A DNA stretch of 64,000 nucleotides from Toxotes chatareus (Eukaryota > Chordata > Actinopteri > Toxotidae): NCBI GenBank assembly GCA_016801885.1, contig CM028897.1, forward strand, positions 19,169,501 to 19,233,500, read 5' to 3'. Shown here piece by piece: positions 27,001 through 39,800 of this stretch (positions within the stretch are counted from its first letter, which is position 1; each line of letters begins with the position of its first letter). The notes beneath the pieces were generated by a model. It was given only the letters and a program-made list of their open reading frames with translations, did not search any database and was not told where the DNA came from. The position numbers and the translations under genes are program-made.

Positions 27001-28190
27001 TCACACAAATGGGATATAAGAGCCACATACAAATCCTCTTCCGTGCTATTAAGCATTTTCCTACACATTTGCTGTTATGTCATATGGACAAATAGAACCA
27101 GTACATGGAAACAAACAAAAGCTATAAAAAAAATATATAAATTCCATTATGCATAAATTCTGAGAACAGTTATTAAGCACAGCACTGACATTTGAAAAAA
27201 AGTTCAAGAAAACACGGAAAGGCTGAGCTGGGTAACTGAACCTTGACTTATTTTGTCTCTCCTGAAGGAAAACCATGCCAGTGCTGCGAGCTGCTGCTGC
27301 TGCACATGTCGATGACAACTGTGAATTAAACCAGACGTGCATATGGTGCTCGCACTCAAAAGCCCAGTCACTTACAGAGTTGATCTAACAGTGCTCTGCG
27401 ATGGCATCTGTAAAAGAAAGAGAGGGATCTGTGCAAAGACAGAAACTCTACCAGAGGGCAGTACAAAACCACTAATGAATATTTATCAGTCGCGTCACCT
27501 TGTGAATCTGTGTGTAACAGTGTGGTATTAGAGACACAAACTGTAACAGGAACTACCACCGAGGTAGTTTTCAGTACTTTGGCAGGTGTTTGTGCGTCTT
27601 TCTGTCCGTTTGTGGACAGCTTTTGTCACCAGGATAGTGTCCATGTAAGATACAGTCACAAAACTTTGTGTAGTGCCAAAACATAACAGAGAGAAAGATA
27701 CAAAGAACAGCTTACTGTTGGATTCGTGCATCAGACTGGATGTTAAAATGATAATAATAGTTACTTACTTACTGGAAACTGCAGAGCCCCGTGTAGGACT
27801 GCACCTCTGCCTCCCGGTCTCTGCTTTGGGATGTCACAGCTTCGGGCTTTCTAATAAACTCTGTCAGATTTCTAGAGACGAGAGAGAGAACATGGGATGA
27901 ATTCCGTCTCTCTAGGTTCACCAATTATCTACAAAGCCCATGTCATAACAGTCATACATACAATACATGCCAATACAGATTGGCATGTTAATAGTCTTAC
28001 TATATTTATGCTTATCCTTAGCCAGCAGTTTGAATTTTGATTCTACGTTGCCAGCTCTGACCCCAGCACTACATTTGACCATGGTCGCTGGTATCACTAA
28101 CTTCATGTTTCTCAAGACAGAGCTGTCAGTAATCCGCTGGTTAAGAGTTGGTTTCTCAGCGCTTGTACTGCTGAGTGGGGAGAAGCCACC
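24061..28190. other. Intergenic sequence, no gene seen
   Basis: It holds (CA)n-rich DNA at 25111-25230 and A-rich runs near 25329-25352 and 26589-26603. The long frames over the CA tract are repeat translation. No splice-flanked exon of a known family was recognised. Confidence 0.5.
25111..25172. repeat. Interrupted (CA)n/(GCAC)n microsatellite
   Basis: CA repeats are interrupted by TGCACACAC and CGCACGCACGCATGC; a further short CA run follows at about 25200-25220. Confidence 0.9.
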
Positions 28191-28400
28191 GCTAACTGAT
28201 AAGCTAACGAAACTACCAGAGCTGAATAGTGTGTAAGCAACAGTGGGATTAGCAGGAAAGTCTCTAATGGAGAGAGCTATGAGTGCTTTAGCAGCCGGGT
28301 AAATTTAAATGTACAGTGGGTAATTATCTGCTGTAATGAAGACAATAACAAAATTAAATAGGCTGAGATAAAGCAGGAAATATGCTACGGTAACACAAAC
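28191..28400. repeat. Dispersed repeat, copy 1 of a local pair
   Basis: It shares an ordered series of blocks with 29518-29742: GCTGAATAGTGTGTAAGCAA, AGAGAGCTATGAGTGCTT, AATTATCTGCTGTAATGAAG and AAGCAGGAAATATGCTAC. The two are in the same orientation about 1.3 kb apart and moderately diverged. They look like two copies of an interspersed fish repeat. Confidence 0.7.
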
Positions 28401-29517
28401 ACCAGCAACTGGAAATGGGACACTGTTCTTACCCATTAGACAAGGACAATGTTTGTCATTTAAACTAGAATATTTGGTGGTCCTAAATACTTTGTCTCTT
28501 TCTTCTTCCTTCTTGCATTCATTTTAGGTTCAGCTATGAAGGCTATCACTTCTAACGCTAAAGACCCAGTTTAACTTCCATTTGTCCTCCAGACCGTTAG
28601 CTGCGGTCAACAGATGTATTTACAAAGATAGTGTGATCCACTGGGAACGACTGGAAAACCTGCAGGGAGTTTGTATAGAAGCTCATTATCACTAAATTTA
28701 GCAAACAGAAGTTTTAGCAAAGTTTGTTGGGGTTGCCGTGATGTTAGTGTTCTTTCACTTACTTCTTACTGGTGGGTTCACAAGTGCCACACCTTTTAAG
28801 CATTCGACAGCATTCATTTTTGTCAAAGTGTGAATTTCCACTGTTATCCAGCTAAATTCACATTCATATTCACAGTATCACTCATTTCACTCACTCAATG
28901 CCACTTATCTCAGGTGACCCTGTAAGAAATGAAATCATGTTTATAGTCGGTGGTATAGCTTGTGCATTTCTCCACTGAGCTACATGTGATCACACTGATC
29001 TCCAACCGTGTTACAATTCCATCTATTTATTACAGTTACATTTTGAGTTGTACTGAATTACATTGTTCCTCCCGTGAGACACAATATCACAGCAAACTGA
29101 ACAAAACATTCCAACGAGCTAATGATCAGTGTTATGTCTGTGTTGATCCATGGTGTCCATCCATAATATCCATCCTGCAGGTCACTCATTTTAATATACT
29201 TTAAAGAGTCACTTCAAAATTCCACATGGCCTCTGTCAACTCTAGTCTTCATGGGTCCACTCAGGCAGGGTTCAGATTATATTCACTGTCTCTAGGTCTG
29301 TGTATCAGTGTGTCTAATTCCTAAAAGGATCCCTCAGCTCCAATCCTGCAGCGCATAGACCACTGAAAACTTAAAACTGTAGATCATTATTTTGCCAATC
29401 TTGAAATTGCATTATTGATTTGGGCACAATTTGAAGATTTCTGACTTTAATAATAACATGATCAGTGATAATGTGATTTCCCTTCAACAACAACAGATTT
29501 AATTTCAAGTCATGGAA

Positions 29518-29742
29518 CTGCTAAGCTAAAGAAACTAGCAGATCTGAATAGTGTGCAAACAACAGTGGGATAAATGAGACAGTTGCTGATGGAAGGAGAG
29601 AGCTATGAGTGCTTCACCAGATATAGAGTAAGTTTAAATGTACAGTGGCTAATTATCTGCTGTAATGAAGATTAAAAGAAAAAAAAAAAAAGCAAAATTA
29701 ACTATGTTGAGATGAAGCAGGAAATATGCTACAGTAACACAG
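29518..29742. repeat. Dispersed repeat, copy 2 of a local pair
   Basis: This is the partner of 28191-28400, with an added A-rich run in the middle (29672-29690) and an ACAGTAACACAGTAACAC end. Confidence 0.7.
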
Positions 29743-31568
29743 TAACACATTTCAAGTCATGGAAGTTTTATTTTGAAATGAGACTCCTGAACTCAGTTTA
29801 GCCTTGCCCTGTGTCTCTCTGCTTTGCTGTGGTTAAATCTGACTCACTGTTCCACGTCCAACTGACTGTTCGCCTTAGTAATTGTTCCAACACCACGAAA
29901 CATAGTTTACAATGATAATGGCAGCAGATTTATCACAGATAATTTTTTTGTAGTGTTTGAAACAATGGGTCTACAAATAAAGGCTGCTTCTTACTCCTAG
30001 CACGCGACTGCAGATTTCTTTGATTAAAATGGTAACTGTCACCGGCAGATTTTAACAGCTAGCCAGTGTCAGCTTATGCTAACACAAAAACGATGTGAGT
30101 TAGTTAAAAACGGTCTCCAGCTCGCTTCTTCATGTTTCCAGCTGACTTGTCTTACAAAGACAACCCTGTAAAAGGGTTTTTCAATATAGGTTTGAGACAT
30201 AATACAACACTAAAATACTGAGGATAAGGCCTCATCTTCCAGGCAAAAAGTCAGCAGTCACTGATCAATGTAGATCTTATATTATCTACATTACAACACT
30301 TTTATGATGGGGGACAACGAAAGAGTGTGGCAAATATATTGTTGCTGAATCACTGGCGTCTTGGCCTGCCACGGTCTGGATGTTCCAGCTCTGAAGTGGT
30401 ATTTATGTAATGTAACCCTTAACCTCACACAATCATGTAGTTAGCTAATGACGTGCCTGTTACCTGTGGAAATAAGCTGCAGTAAATTACCATTCATGCT
30501 AACATCTGCAGCTTCCATTTGAACAGATAAACACATTGTTCAATTCTTTTGCACACCTTTTACACTTTTGCTCTTGTGATTTTGGTGTTGTAAAAGCTAA
30601 CAACAAGCTAGCTGGGGGGGAAATGGTTTAGTGAGTGGTCAGTTTGGTCACTGGCTTTAAAGACGTAGGCCTTAACAGTTCAGACTGAACACTTTTGGCT
30701 CTTTAGTTGCAGTGGGGAGGTCTACCCTATGTTTCCCTGCAAAGCAGGGAACTGATGCGAGGTGAATTCTTTTTAACTAAATACCTTGAAGCCAAATGAA
30801 CTATTTTAAAATCTATGCAAAACAAGCGACCCTTGCCGATCTCCAGTGATTCCATCTGTTCAGGTCTGTAAAATGTCAGAGTTGCAGTAACTCCCTGTTT
30901 CTCCCCCTGTAGCTATCTAAGCTGAAATTCACACATTTTACATTCTCTTTGAAAATGTTCTCCTTTAGTTACTGTTTGATACCAGAGCCATCAGATTTCT
31001 ATCTCTCACATCAAACCACAGTTGTGTGCTTCTGTGTTGCTGGGGGTTCAGACCATCAATGGAAATGTAATAATTCCTCCAATCAGACAATGATTATTTT
31101 TCATTATTGCCTTGTAGCCAGGATTTGAATGTGGACAAGTGATGACCACAGCCAAACAGAACGTACTGTAGTCTTTAAGTAACATCCATCCCTCTGAAAA
31201 CCAGCCAAAGAAAATGATTGAGAGCCTTTACATCTCCAGTCTTTGTGAGTTCACACAATAAATAAAAACATAGTAGACATCAGGGTCCTTATGGTCTATT
31301 TCACACTTTGGACTCAGTCTGATCTGTACTCTCACTGGGCTGGCCTGCATGAACAGGTTGTGGGTGTGTAGGAGGCCAACACAGCAAATTGCTTGGAGTC
31401 TGGTCAGTTGAGCTCAGCTGAGACAGTTTAGTCAAATTGTCTTTCAGTTGTGTCTCAGCTCAATCAGCAGGCGATGTTCAGCTCAGCTCGGATCGGCAGT
31501 GTGAAATAAACTCAAAGGCATCTCTGCCTCTCTTCTTGTGGCGCTGTGGCTCAACATCTTTTTATCTC
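29743..31568. other. Downstream of the ca10 stop codon; probably partly ca10 3' UTR
   Basis: ca10 is read on the minus strand and its stop is at 31569-31571, so its 3' UTR extends leftward into this stretch. I found no convincing minus-strand AATAAA close to the stop, so the mRNA end cannot be placed. No other gene is seen. Confidence 0.45.
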
Positions 31569-31591
31569 CTACTTCAGGAGCCACTGATTCA
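31569..31591 (-). CDS. ca10: ca10 last coding exon, 23 coding bases (VNQWLLK-stop)
   Basis: A C/T-rich tract ending CTTCCACAG is followed by TGAATCAGTGGCTCCTGAAG and TAG. Joined to the G left over from the 37907 exon it reads VNQWLLK, matching the human end VNEWLLK with one Glu-to-Gln change. Phase, stop position and total length all agree. The exon continues as 3' UTR. Confidence 0.92.
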
Positions 31592-34500
31592 CTGTGGAAG
31601 AGAAGAGACGAGAAAAGAGGAGAAGAGAAAAGAAGAGAAGAGAAGAGGAGAGGAGAAGGGAAGAGAAGAGGAGAAGAGATAATTAGTACAAAAAGGATAA
31701 GCAGGGTGGAATGAAACAGAATAAAGGGGTGCCTCGGGTTTCAGAAGTTGTGAAGAGAAAGACAAAGCGAGAAAATGTTTCCCTGAGAAAGGATAATGAG
31801 AGGCAAAGGTAGGGGAGAAAAAAAGACTAAAACTCTGTCCCAGTTCCACTGTTTCCTAGTCTATGCAGGATATGAGTTTGTGGTGCACTCACGGTGCAAA
31901 AGTGATGAAATTATATAAACTCAAACCAGTCGGTACGCAGACAGAATATGAAAGAAACTTAATTAACAACAGAGGTGAAAAAAATATTAAATACTGAGAA
32001 AAAACATTTTGTTTTCTCTTTGTGAAGTTTAGTACATCTTTGTAAGCCAATCTGTGGAAATCTGAAAAACTAAAATCTCTCATTTACAAAAGTATTAAGA
32101 CCCTTCATGCAGTAGTTTGCCCCTTTGGTAGCAATTACAGTCTTCTTGGGTAAGTCATTACAGGCTTTGCAGACCTGGATTTGGACGACCTCATTCTTCC
32201 TGACAGATCTTCTCGAGCTCCGTCAGATTGGATGGGAAGTGTCTATGAACTTCCACCTTCAGGTCTCCCCCAAGTTCTGTGGGGCTTAAGTGGTGGCTGT
32301 GGCTGAGCCACTCAAGACCAGTCAGAGGCTTAAAAACATAATGTCATTATGAATTATTCAGTGTAGATTAATGGGGAAAAATGGCAAGAATTTTTCAATT
32401 AAAATTAAATCTACAACACGATAAAGTGTGCAAAAATGGACGGGGAGTGAATACTTTCTGAAAATCTGAATACTTTATGAAACCATAACATATCACCCAA
32501 TATACAAATTTGCTTCAAGGAGCTTTAGAGTCTGTCCAACATATGACACGCTCTATTTAACACCCTTGATTTGGCTATGGGAAAAACTCCCCCCGGAAAC
32601 CCTTCAATGAGGAAAGAAATGGAAGAAACCTCAGGAGAGCAGGGCACAGGGACATGCAGTAAATGTTGTGTGTACAGAATTCATAAAAAATAGCAACATT
32701 TCAATTTGGAGGATCAAGATGGCAAAATCATAGTTCACACCTTGTTATGTTCTGCAGTCTGTATGAACAGCCATAAGAGTACACTGTGAAGGTTGGTATA
32801 TAGTAGGGATGTAAACAAATAGAAATGCATTATTCAGATGCCCTCTGAACATCCTCAAGAACTGATCTGGCATCAGCTAATCAGTTGTCCCCAACGACTG
32901 CATTTTATATCTCCGTAGAGGCTACACAGGCAAATGTATAAGTAGGATAAATTTGTTGCTGGTGCTGGATTTTAGAATTGGATTTATTGACAACAAAACC
33001 ACAAATTGAGGCATTCTTGTCCTCTAAGAGCCCTAACACACCAAGCTGTCAGCTGGCTTTTATTTAATACATCTGTGACTGACCATCACCGGCAGTTTTT
33101 AGCTCACTGTTTGCTCGATTTGGCCATCTCAGCCTGTTATATCTGGCAGAGGCTGTCAGTGAGAGGGAGCTCTGACTGGTCGAACAAATCAGCAGTGTCA
33201 ACCCTTTAGTTCAATTTCTCCTTATTGTTTGCATCTGTCTCATTGTTTTGTTTTTTTATTCCAAGCAGATTCTAGATTCAGAGTGGTGTAAAAATGGTGG
33301 ACTGGTCAGTTTAATTAATAATTGGGTAGCTGTTTTCTACATTACTGCCATAGAGCATCTGTGCACATTGACAGTCAGCTTGTCATTTGTTATAGTCTTT
33401 GCACCATGACCAAGTGCAAACCTTTAACAGCAGCTGTGAAGCTATGCAAAACTTTTAGTCAGAGTCCAAAAACCCTACTGCTAACAATGTAATAAACAGA
33501 GAAAACCAGACAGGACTAAAAGGACTGGAAGTACAGAGTGGAAATCAATGGGTACGAGCAAGAGAAGAACAAAGTGAAGGAGAGAAGAGAAATTCGGAGT
33601 GAATAAATCTTTGAAGTAGAGAGAGAGAAATATTGAAAATAACTCAAGCCAGAAGAGAAGTAAATGTACTTATTTCCCACCAGGGATCCTCTCATCACCA
33701 GAAAGAGCTCTCTGCTTTTTGTGTCTCTGTGTCTTCTCTCTCCTTCAATGCTGTCTTTAATAGCCAGAGTCTGGCTGGTCAAAACAAAACATGAGACATT
33801 TCATTCCTCTGTACCTGGGTGCCTCCAAACTTTGGCTCTACATCAGTCATCTTTTTTTTCTTTCTTTTTTTTTCAGTGTTATCTCAGCTCTCTGGCCTGC
33901 TGTTTGATCATCTGTCTTCATCACTTCCATGGAGAATTCAGTGATGTTTGATTGCTGTGCCTGCAAGAGAATTTTAGCAACTGATCTGCAAACACAGCTA
34001 ATGGCTGCTACATAGCTTATGCCAGTGTTTGCAGTGCTCACAATGCAGATGGTCTCAATTAACCTCTGGGAAAAAAGAAAAAAAACATGAAGGGAGCGCT
34101 AGCCAATCCAGAATTGGAGATGCTCTGTGCACAACACTACAGCACAAGTGAGAATACCCCAAATTTAAACCCATTAAGTATTTCTACAGTTTTATGAGCA
34201 GGTTTTCTATGTTTATACTGTGTGTAATGAGCTGTTGTCTTTGGTAATGATTCAGTGTCAATGAGCAGCTCTCTGATGTTACTATATCCTCCTCAGAAGA
34301 GATGATGGCAGCTGATTGGATCCACGATCACTAATCTTGTGACATGTGTTTGAATTTTTGACTGTTTGAGAGATTTGATCTAAACCTAAATTCAAATATT
34401 AACTCATTCGAACGTCTTGTTCTGAGTCTTAGATTTTGAATTCCTATGACTGGAATACACACCATTTGCCAAAAATGTCTTCACTAGATGTCTGTCTGAT

Positions 34501-36801
34501 GGTGCTGGAGCTAAATTTAAGGAGGTGATTCCATCAGCGCTTAATTCATTGCCATGTCTCAGTATGACAGAGGACTCCTGTGCTAACGTTAGTCCCTCCC
34601 AAATTGATCATCTTGTTGACAGTGCTGCAGGCTCACTGCGAATGACACTCAACTCTATTGCCCCTCTAAAAAGGAAGACAGTAACACATATGAGGTTAAC
34701 GCTATAGTTTAACTCCCAAATCTGCAAATTAAAGCAAAGCATGTGAAAACTTGAAAGGAAAGAACGGGGAGAAGCTCACATTCCTGCCTGGCGAGATATT
34801 CTGAAAACATATAGGAAGACTCTCCGTTTTTTTTTTTAAATATATATTTCATTGGCATATTATGACATGCCACGTTGTAAATCTCGGACTCAGTGCCTCA
34901 GGGTGTTTTTATGCAGGCACTGTCAGGGGGAACATCATCTGTCATATCACGCAACAGTGTAATGTTCCAGTTCCTGAATATTATGAGACCTGCATTGTTT
35001 AGATAACTGTTTGCTAGCAGTCTTCTTTTCTGTCTCTTGTTGACACAGTGAGTAAAAGAAACATGACACCAACAACAGGAAGGTGAATCACCCGTCCTCA
35101 TGCACATGCATGAGATCCAAATAAAACCTCCTGATAAAAACATTGCTCTGCTGGTCCAAAACTCCACAGAGATTTCCTCTGAGTTAAGGAAATCTTGGTG
35201 TCCATTCACTGATGGAACTACCACTGAGATCCCAGAGGTCTGGACCTCAGTAACCTTTACCACAGGTTATACTGTTTTGGGCTGTTTTTCTGGATGAAAC
35301 CCATCTTTATAGCTAAGTGACATCTTTTTCAGAGCCCCAGAGGACGGCCTATTCAGTTCTGGGACAGCTGTAATGAAACGAGACGCTGTGTTATCACCAC
35401 TGAGAGGGTTTTCATTTCATTTCAGTGTTTTCATTTAGTTTAGTCAAAGACTGGGGTAGATAAGAAGTCAATGAGCACTGGGTTTCCATGGCAACCAGCA
35501 CGCCAGCGTCCACTAACAGATCTGTTTGTCAATGCCGCAGTTTGAGACTGTGTTCCAAAGATCAGGCTGTGTGTGTTTGTTGAACTGATTGGAGATGCTT
35601 GGCTGCCTTTTCTCCTGTTGTTTTGCCTCATTTTATGAAGTTTGCCCCTGACTGATCCCAGCTATGATCGCAGCTTTTGGCTGTTTGTCACTTGTTAATT
35701 ATACCCCCCCCAAAAAAATAAAAATTATGAATAAATAAATAAATAAATAAAACAACAAAACAATAACAAAATAATGAGGAAATAATCTGTTGTCTGAAGC
35801 ACCACAGTAATGACCCCCCAAGATCTCTGGTTTCTGTTACTGTCATAATTTCAATCTGTAAAATCACAGAGACCAGAGAATTACAGGGCTCTGAGTACAG
35901 ATCCCCCCATTACTGTCACATCACACATGAAATTATCTAATTATACTGACAAGCTGCTGATAATATTTTTTTATTTTATTTCTTAGAGACTGTGTACAAT
36001 ATTATTACTATTTGATATACTGTTCCAGAGTTAGCTTAAAGCTATTAAAGCTATTTTCATCTGCGTTGTTATTTGGCATTGAAGCAGGACATTGTTAATT
36101 TAGTTATTACAGTTATTACAATATACAGTACATAGATGTGGCTTTAATATAGTTTGTTTTCTTTCTTCTCTTTCACTGCCTCCATCTATTTCCCCATCAT
36201 TCACCATACCTGACTTTATGGGCATAATGAGCCATTATAACACGTTTACTTTAAGGGGTGTGATGTTGAACACTGACAATATCTTCATTCAGCTTTAATT
36301 AGGCCCATGTGTTATTTCTGCAAACGTTCTCCAGGACTGTACAGAACATGTTTATTCTCTTCCTGTCTGTCTCCATCCTCTACTCTCAGTCTTCCTTCAG
36401 CATGTCTCTGCCCCCCCCCACAGTCCAGTACTATCGGCTAAGCGTGGTTTTTAGACAACTCAATGCCACTGTGTTCTCTGTGCTCTCTGACCTTGAATGC
36501 ACAAACTTCTGTTGGGGTTCTGTTTTGTAACAAGCCATTATCAAAGGGAAGCAGAAAATCATTTGATGTTGTGGAGAGCAGATCAATAACAAAGATATTC
36601 ACAGTGCACAGAAGAGGTTGTCAAGTGTATTTTTCCTGAAGGATACGAAGACTCCTACACTCTCTGCATAACACTTCCACATTTGTTGTGAGTGTGTGTG
36701 TGTGTGTGTGCGATGTACCAGCTTTTCTTTAACGCCAACTAGCTCACCTACGCTCTCCTGGTTTTACATCCGCAACAATAGACGATTCACTCCCACACCT
36801 A

Positions 36802-36842
<41 letters not shown>

Positions 36843-39800
36843 TTTTCATTTGTGTCTCACCCTTCTTTTGCTCCAAGGAGATCTTCCTCTCTGTTTCATT
36901 CTCTATTTTCACATTCTCAAGACAAAGCTGACAAAGCCCCATGCCGTATCTCTGTTCTCATAAGGACCTACCACCGGCTTCTAGTCACTCACCACTAACT
37001 TAAACCGATTTCACGTTCAGACCTTTAAGGATTACACATTCATTTCTTTTTCCTGTTAAGAGTCTAAAAAAACCCAATGTATTTTCCACAGAGAGAAGCT
37101 GCTGATGTGTGCTCACGGCAAATGAGAGACACGGTGCTGTCTTAGTTAGTGCACATTAGCACGAGGCATTGTCGTAATTTGTCACATTACCTGTGTGTCT
37201 AATTATCACATTTAATTTGACTGTTTTTTGTTTGCGGGTCTAAATGAATGCACAAGTACTAAGCCTCAGGAAACGACACCATCAGTGAGGCATCATGTGG
37301 CAGGATGCAGCTCTATTCTTTACTTCAGTCAGAGAACTCCTGTGGATCAGACTGCATGTGCATGTAGGCTATACTCAGTGTTACATGTGGTTGCAGTTCA
37401 TCACTTCATTTAAAGAGGCACCAAGCTCAGAACAGCACAGTGATAATAATAATAATATAAAGGAGTGCGTTGGATATGTGTTGCAGTGAGAACAGTATGT
37501 CATGTGAGTGTGGGTGGAGACTTGAGTTGATTTCTAAACTTGTCAGGGTTTTGAAAACGACAGCTTTGTGAACCCATTCCTGTGAAGGCAGATGTTGCCT
37601 AGCAACACAATCTGCAAAAAAATCTGAGACCCATACTGTACACTCATTTGAATCAATATACACAATATTAGAAAAGACGGCAAGTCAAAAAAATTCATAA
37701 GGTGGGGTTACTGAAGACCTTTGACCTCAGTATTTCTAAAAGCTGGGCTACACAGCCTGGGTTAGCACAAGCAGGACATTATCACATGTGCACGTAGACT
37801 CGTAGATATGAAAACATAACATAAAAAAACCCCCAAAAAACATACATGGCATTTACTTCAAACAACTTCTCAGCAGCTCTGGCTTACTACTCCCTCCCCA
37901 TATTACCTCTGTACTGTGGGCGGAGGGCACGGTTGTTGGGGCAGTTGCGACCCTGCTTGCTGAAGTTGATGTTGGTTCGGATGCAGCGCTGCAGCAGGGG
38001 CTGGGTGGGCCGGGAGTTGTCGCTCATGCTCATGAAGATCTTGTAGGGCTCGTTCTGGCTGAGGAGGCGCAGGGAGTGCATCTGTGGAGGAGTGCGAGGT
38101 GTTAAAGGAGAACAGGTGCAAGTTGAGGTGAGGTTTTATCAGAGTTAAACTTGTTGGGTTTAAATCACTAACACGATTCAGTTTAGCTCAGCAAAAGGTA
38201 ACCACCATGTTATGACCTAACCTGCAGTTAATCAACACTAAATGTTGGCTCCAGGAAGTGAAGAAGTCTTTGCAATAAGGCATGGTCTGAGCAAAATGGA
38301 AAAGAGAGGGAAAAAAAGACCCTCTACAAGTTTATGAAAGTGTAATTACCAAGCCACTGGCAATGGCAAGTGGGCTGTGAGACGATTTTGCCGCAGGACG
38401 ATGCGCACCTGTCCAAAATACTCAACGGAGCGACTGTGAGGTGATGAATACATACTGTGACAGACTAATTTATTCAATGTCATTCATGTGTGCTGGAACA
38501 GGAAGTCAGTTTATCCATGTCCAGGTTGCAATGGGAAGCAAATTACTGCTAATTGCTAAAGCAAATTACCGACGTTAGAGAAAGACATTGATGTATGTTC
38601 CTGAGCTCCTCCTGGGGATTCCTCAGGCACTCCCAGTCCAGATGAGTTGTATAATTTATCAAAGCTCGTTCTCAGTTTGCCTTGGGGTCTCATCATATTT
38701 GGACCTGCCAGGAGTACCCTCTCAGCAAGGAGTCCAGGAGGCATCCTAACCAGATTCTCACAATACCGGGGTTTCACTCTAAGCTCCTCGTGGATGTCTG
38801 AGCTTCACACCCCATCCCTAAGGCTGAGCCCAGACACCATGTGAAGGAAACTCCTTTCTTGTTTCTTGTATCTGCAGTCTCATCCCTCCTCTCACAACCC
38901 AATGCTTACTTTCAGGCTTAGAGCCCTCTTCACTACGGCAGTCCGGTGCAACACTCATCGCACTCAATATCACAAACAACCTACGAGCATATATTAATAT
39001 GGAGTAGATCTCATATTAAAGAGCCAACACTGTATTTATTTTGGCTCATAAAATGTGAATCTAATGCTGCAGGCGCTCTCTTACTAAAACATTAAAAGGC
39101 AGATTGATGTCTGTCATGATTTGCCATGTGGGTTTATGATTACAATATTAATTGACTGTGGTTTATTCATTTAATATTGAACACTTTGGGGTTGTCACAG
39201 TTCATGCAGTTAATCATTCATTCCTCACTGCCTTTGCCAAGAATCAGCAACTCTCTTGTCATTTCATACCCTGCCATTCCCACCTGCCCCTGCAGTAACC
39301 CCCAGCTTTTCACAGCTTCCTGCCATCGGACTCCTCCCCACCCACCTACTCACCCATGTCTCACTCCTCATTTATTCCCCTGTATACTGCATATACCAGT
39401 CCATTTATACCTACACACTGTGAACTTGACTTTTGTTTCTCTCTTCTGACTGTTATGCACCATAAACCTGTTTCTGATTCAGGTCATTTTTAACAAGCTA
39501 TGGAAAAGTGCATGTTCCAGTTTGTCTGTGAAGGTCCTCAGCCATCCAGGCCATCGTATTTCCAAAAGCTGTACAAAGGCAACTGGACTTTCTTGAGGTT
39601 CTTGAAGATGTTTCACCTCTCATCCAAAAAGCTTCTTCAGTTTTAAATGACTGCTGAGTAATCCAAGTCCAGTTGCCTTTGTGTAGCTTTTGGAAATATG
39701 CTCCAGCTTGCAAACCTGTATCACTAAAGTCTGCCTAGAAAGAAGGAGGCAAGAGGAGTTTGTTAACCTGAAGAAACAGGGTTGAAGAGACAGATCGGGG

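Larger units (their letters stand above)
31592..37906 (-). other. ca10: Last ca10 intron
   Basis: This is a 6.3-kb intron. It holds a Tc1-type relic (32088-32475), another dispersed repeat (32560-32690), an A/T-rich stretch with (AAAT)n at about 35728-35750, a (GT)n tract at 36691-36711 and an (AT)19 tract at 36804-36841. No nested gene is recognised. Confidence 0.8.

Noticed and set aside
38556..38777. A 73-residue minus-strand frame (MPPGLLAERVLLAGP)
   Set aside because: It is the degenerate C-terminal tail of a fish LINE.
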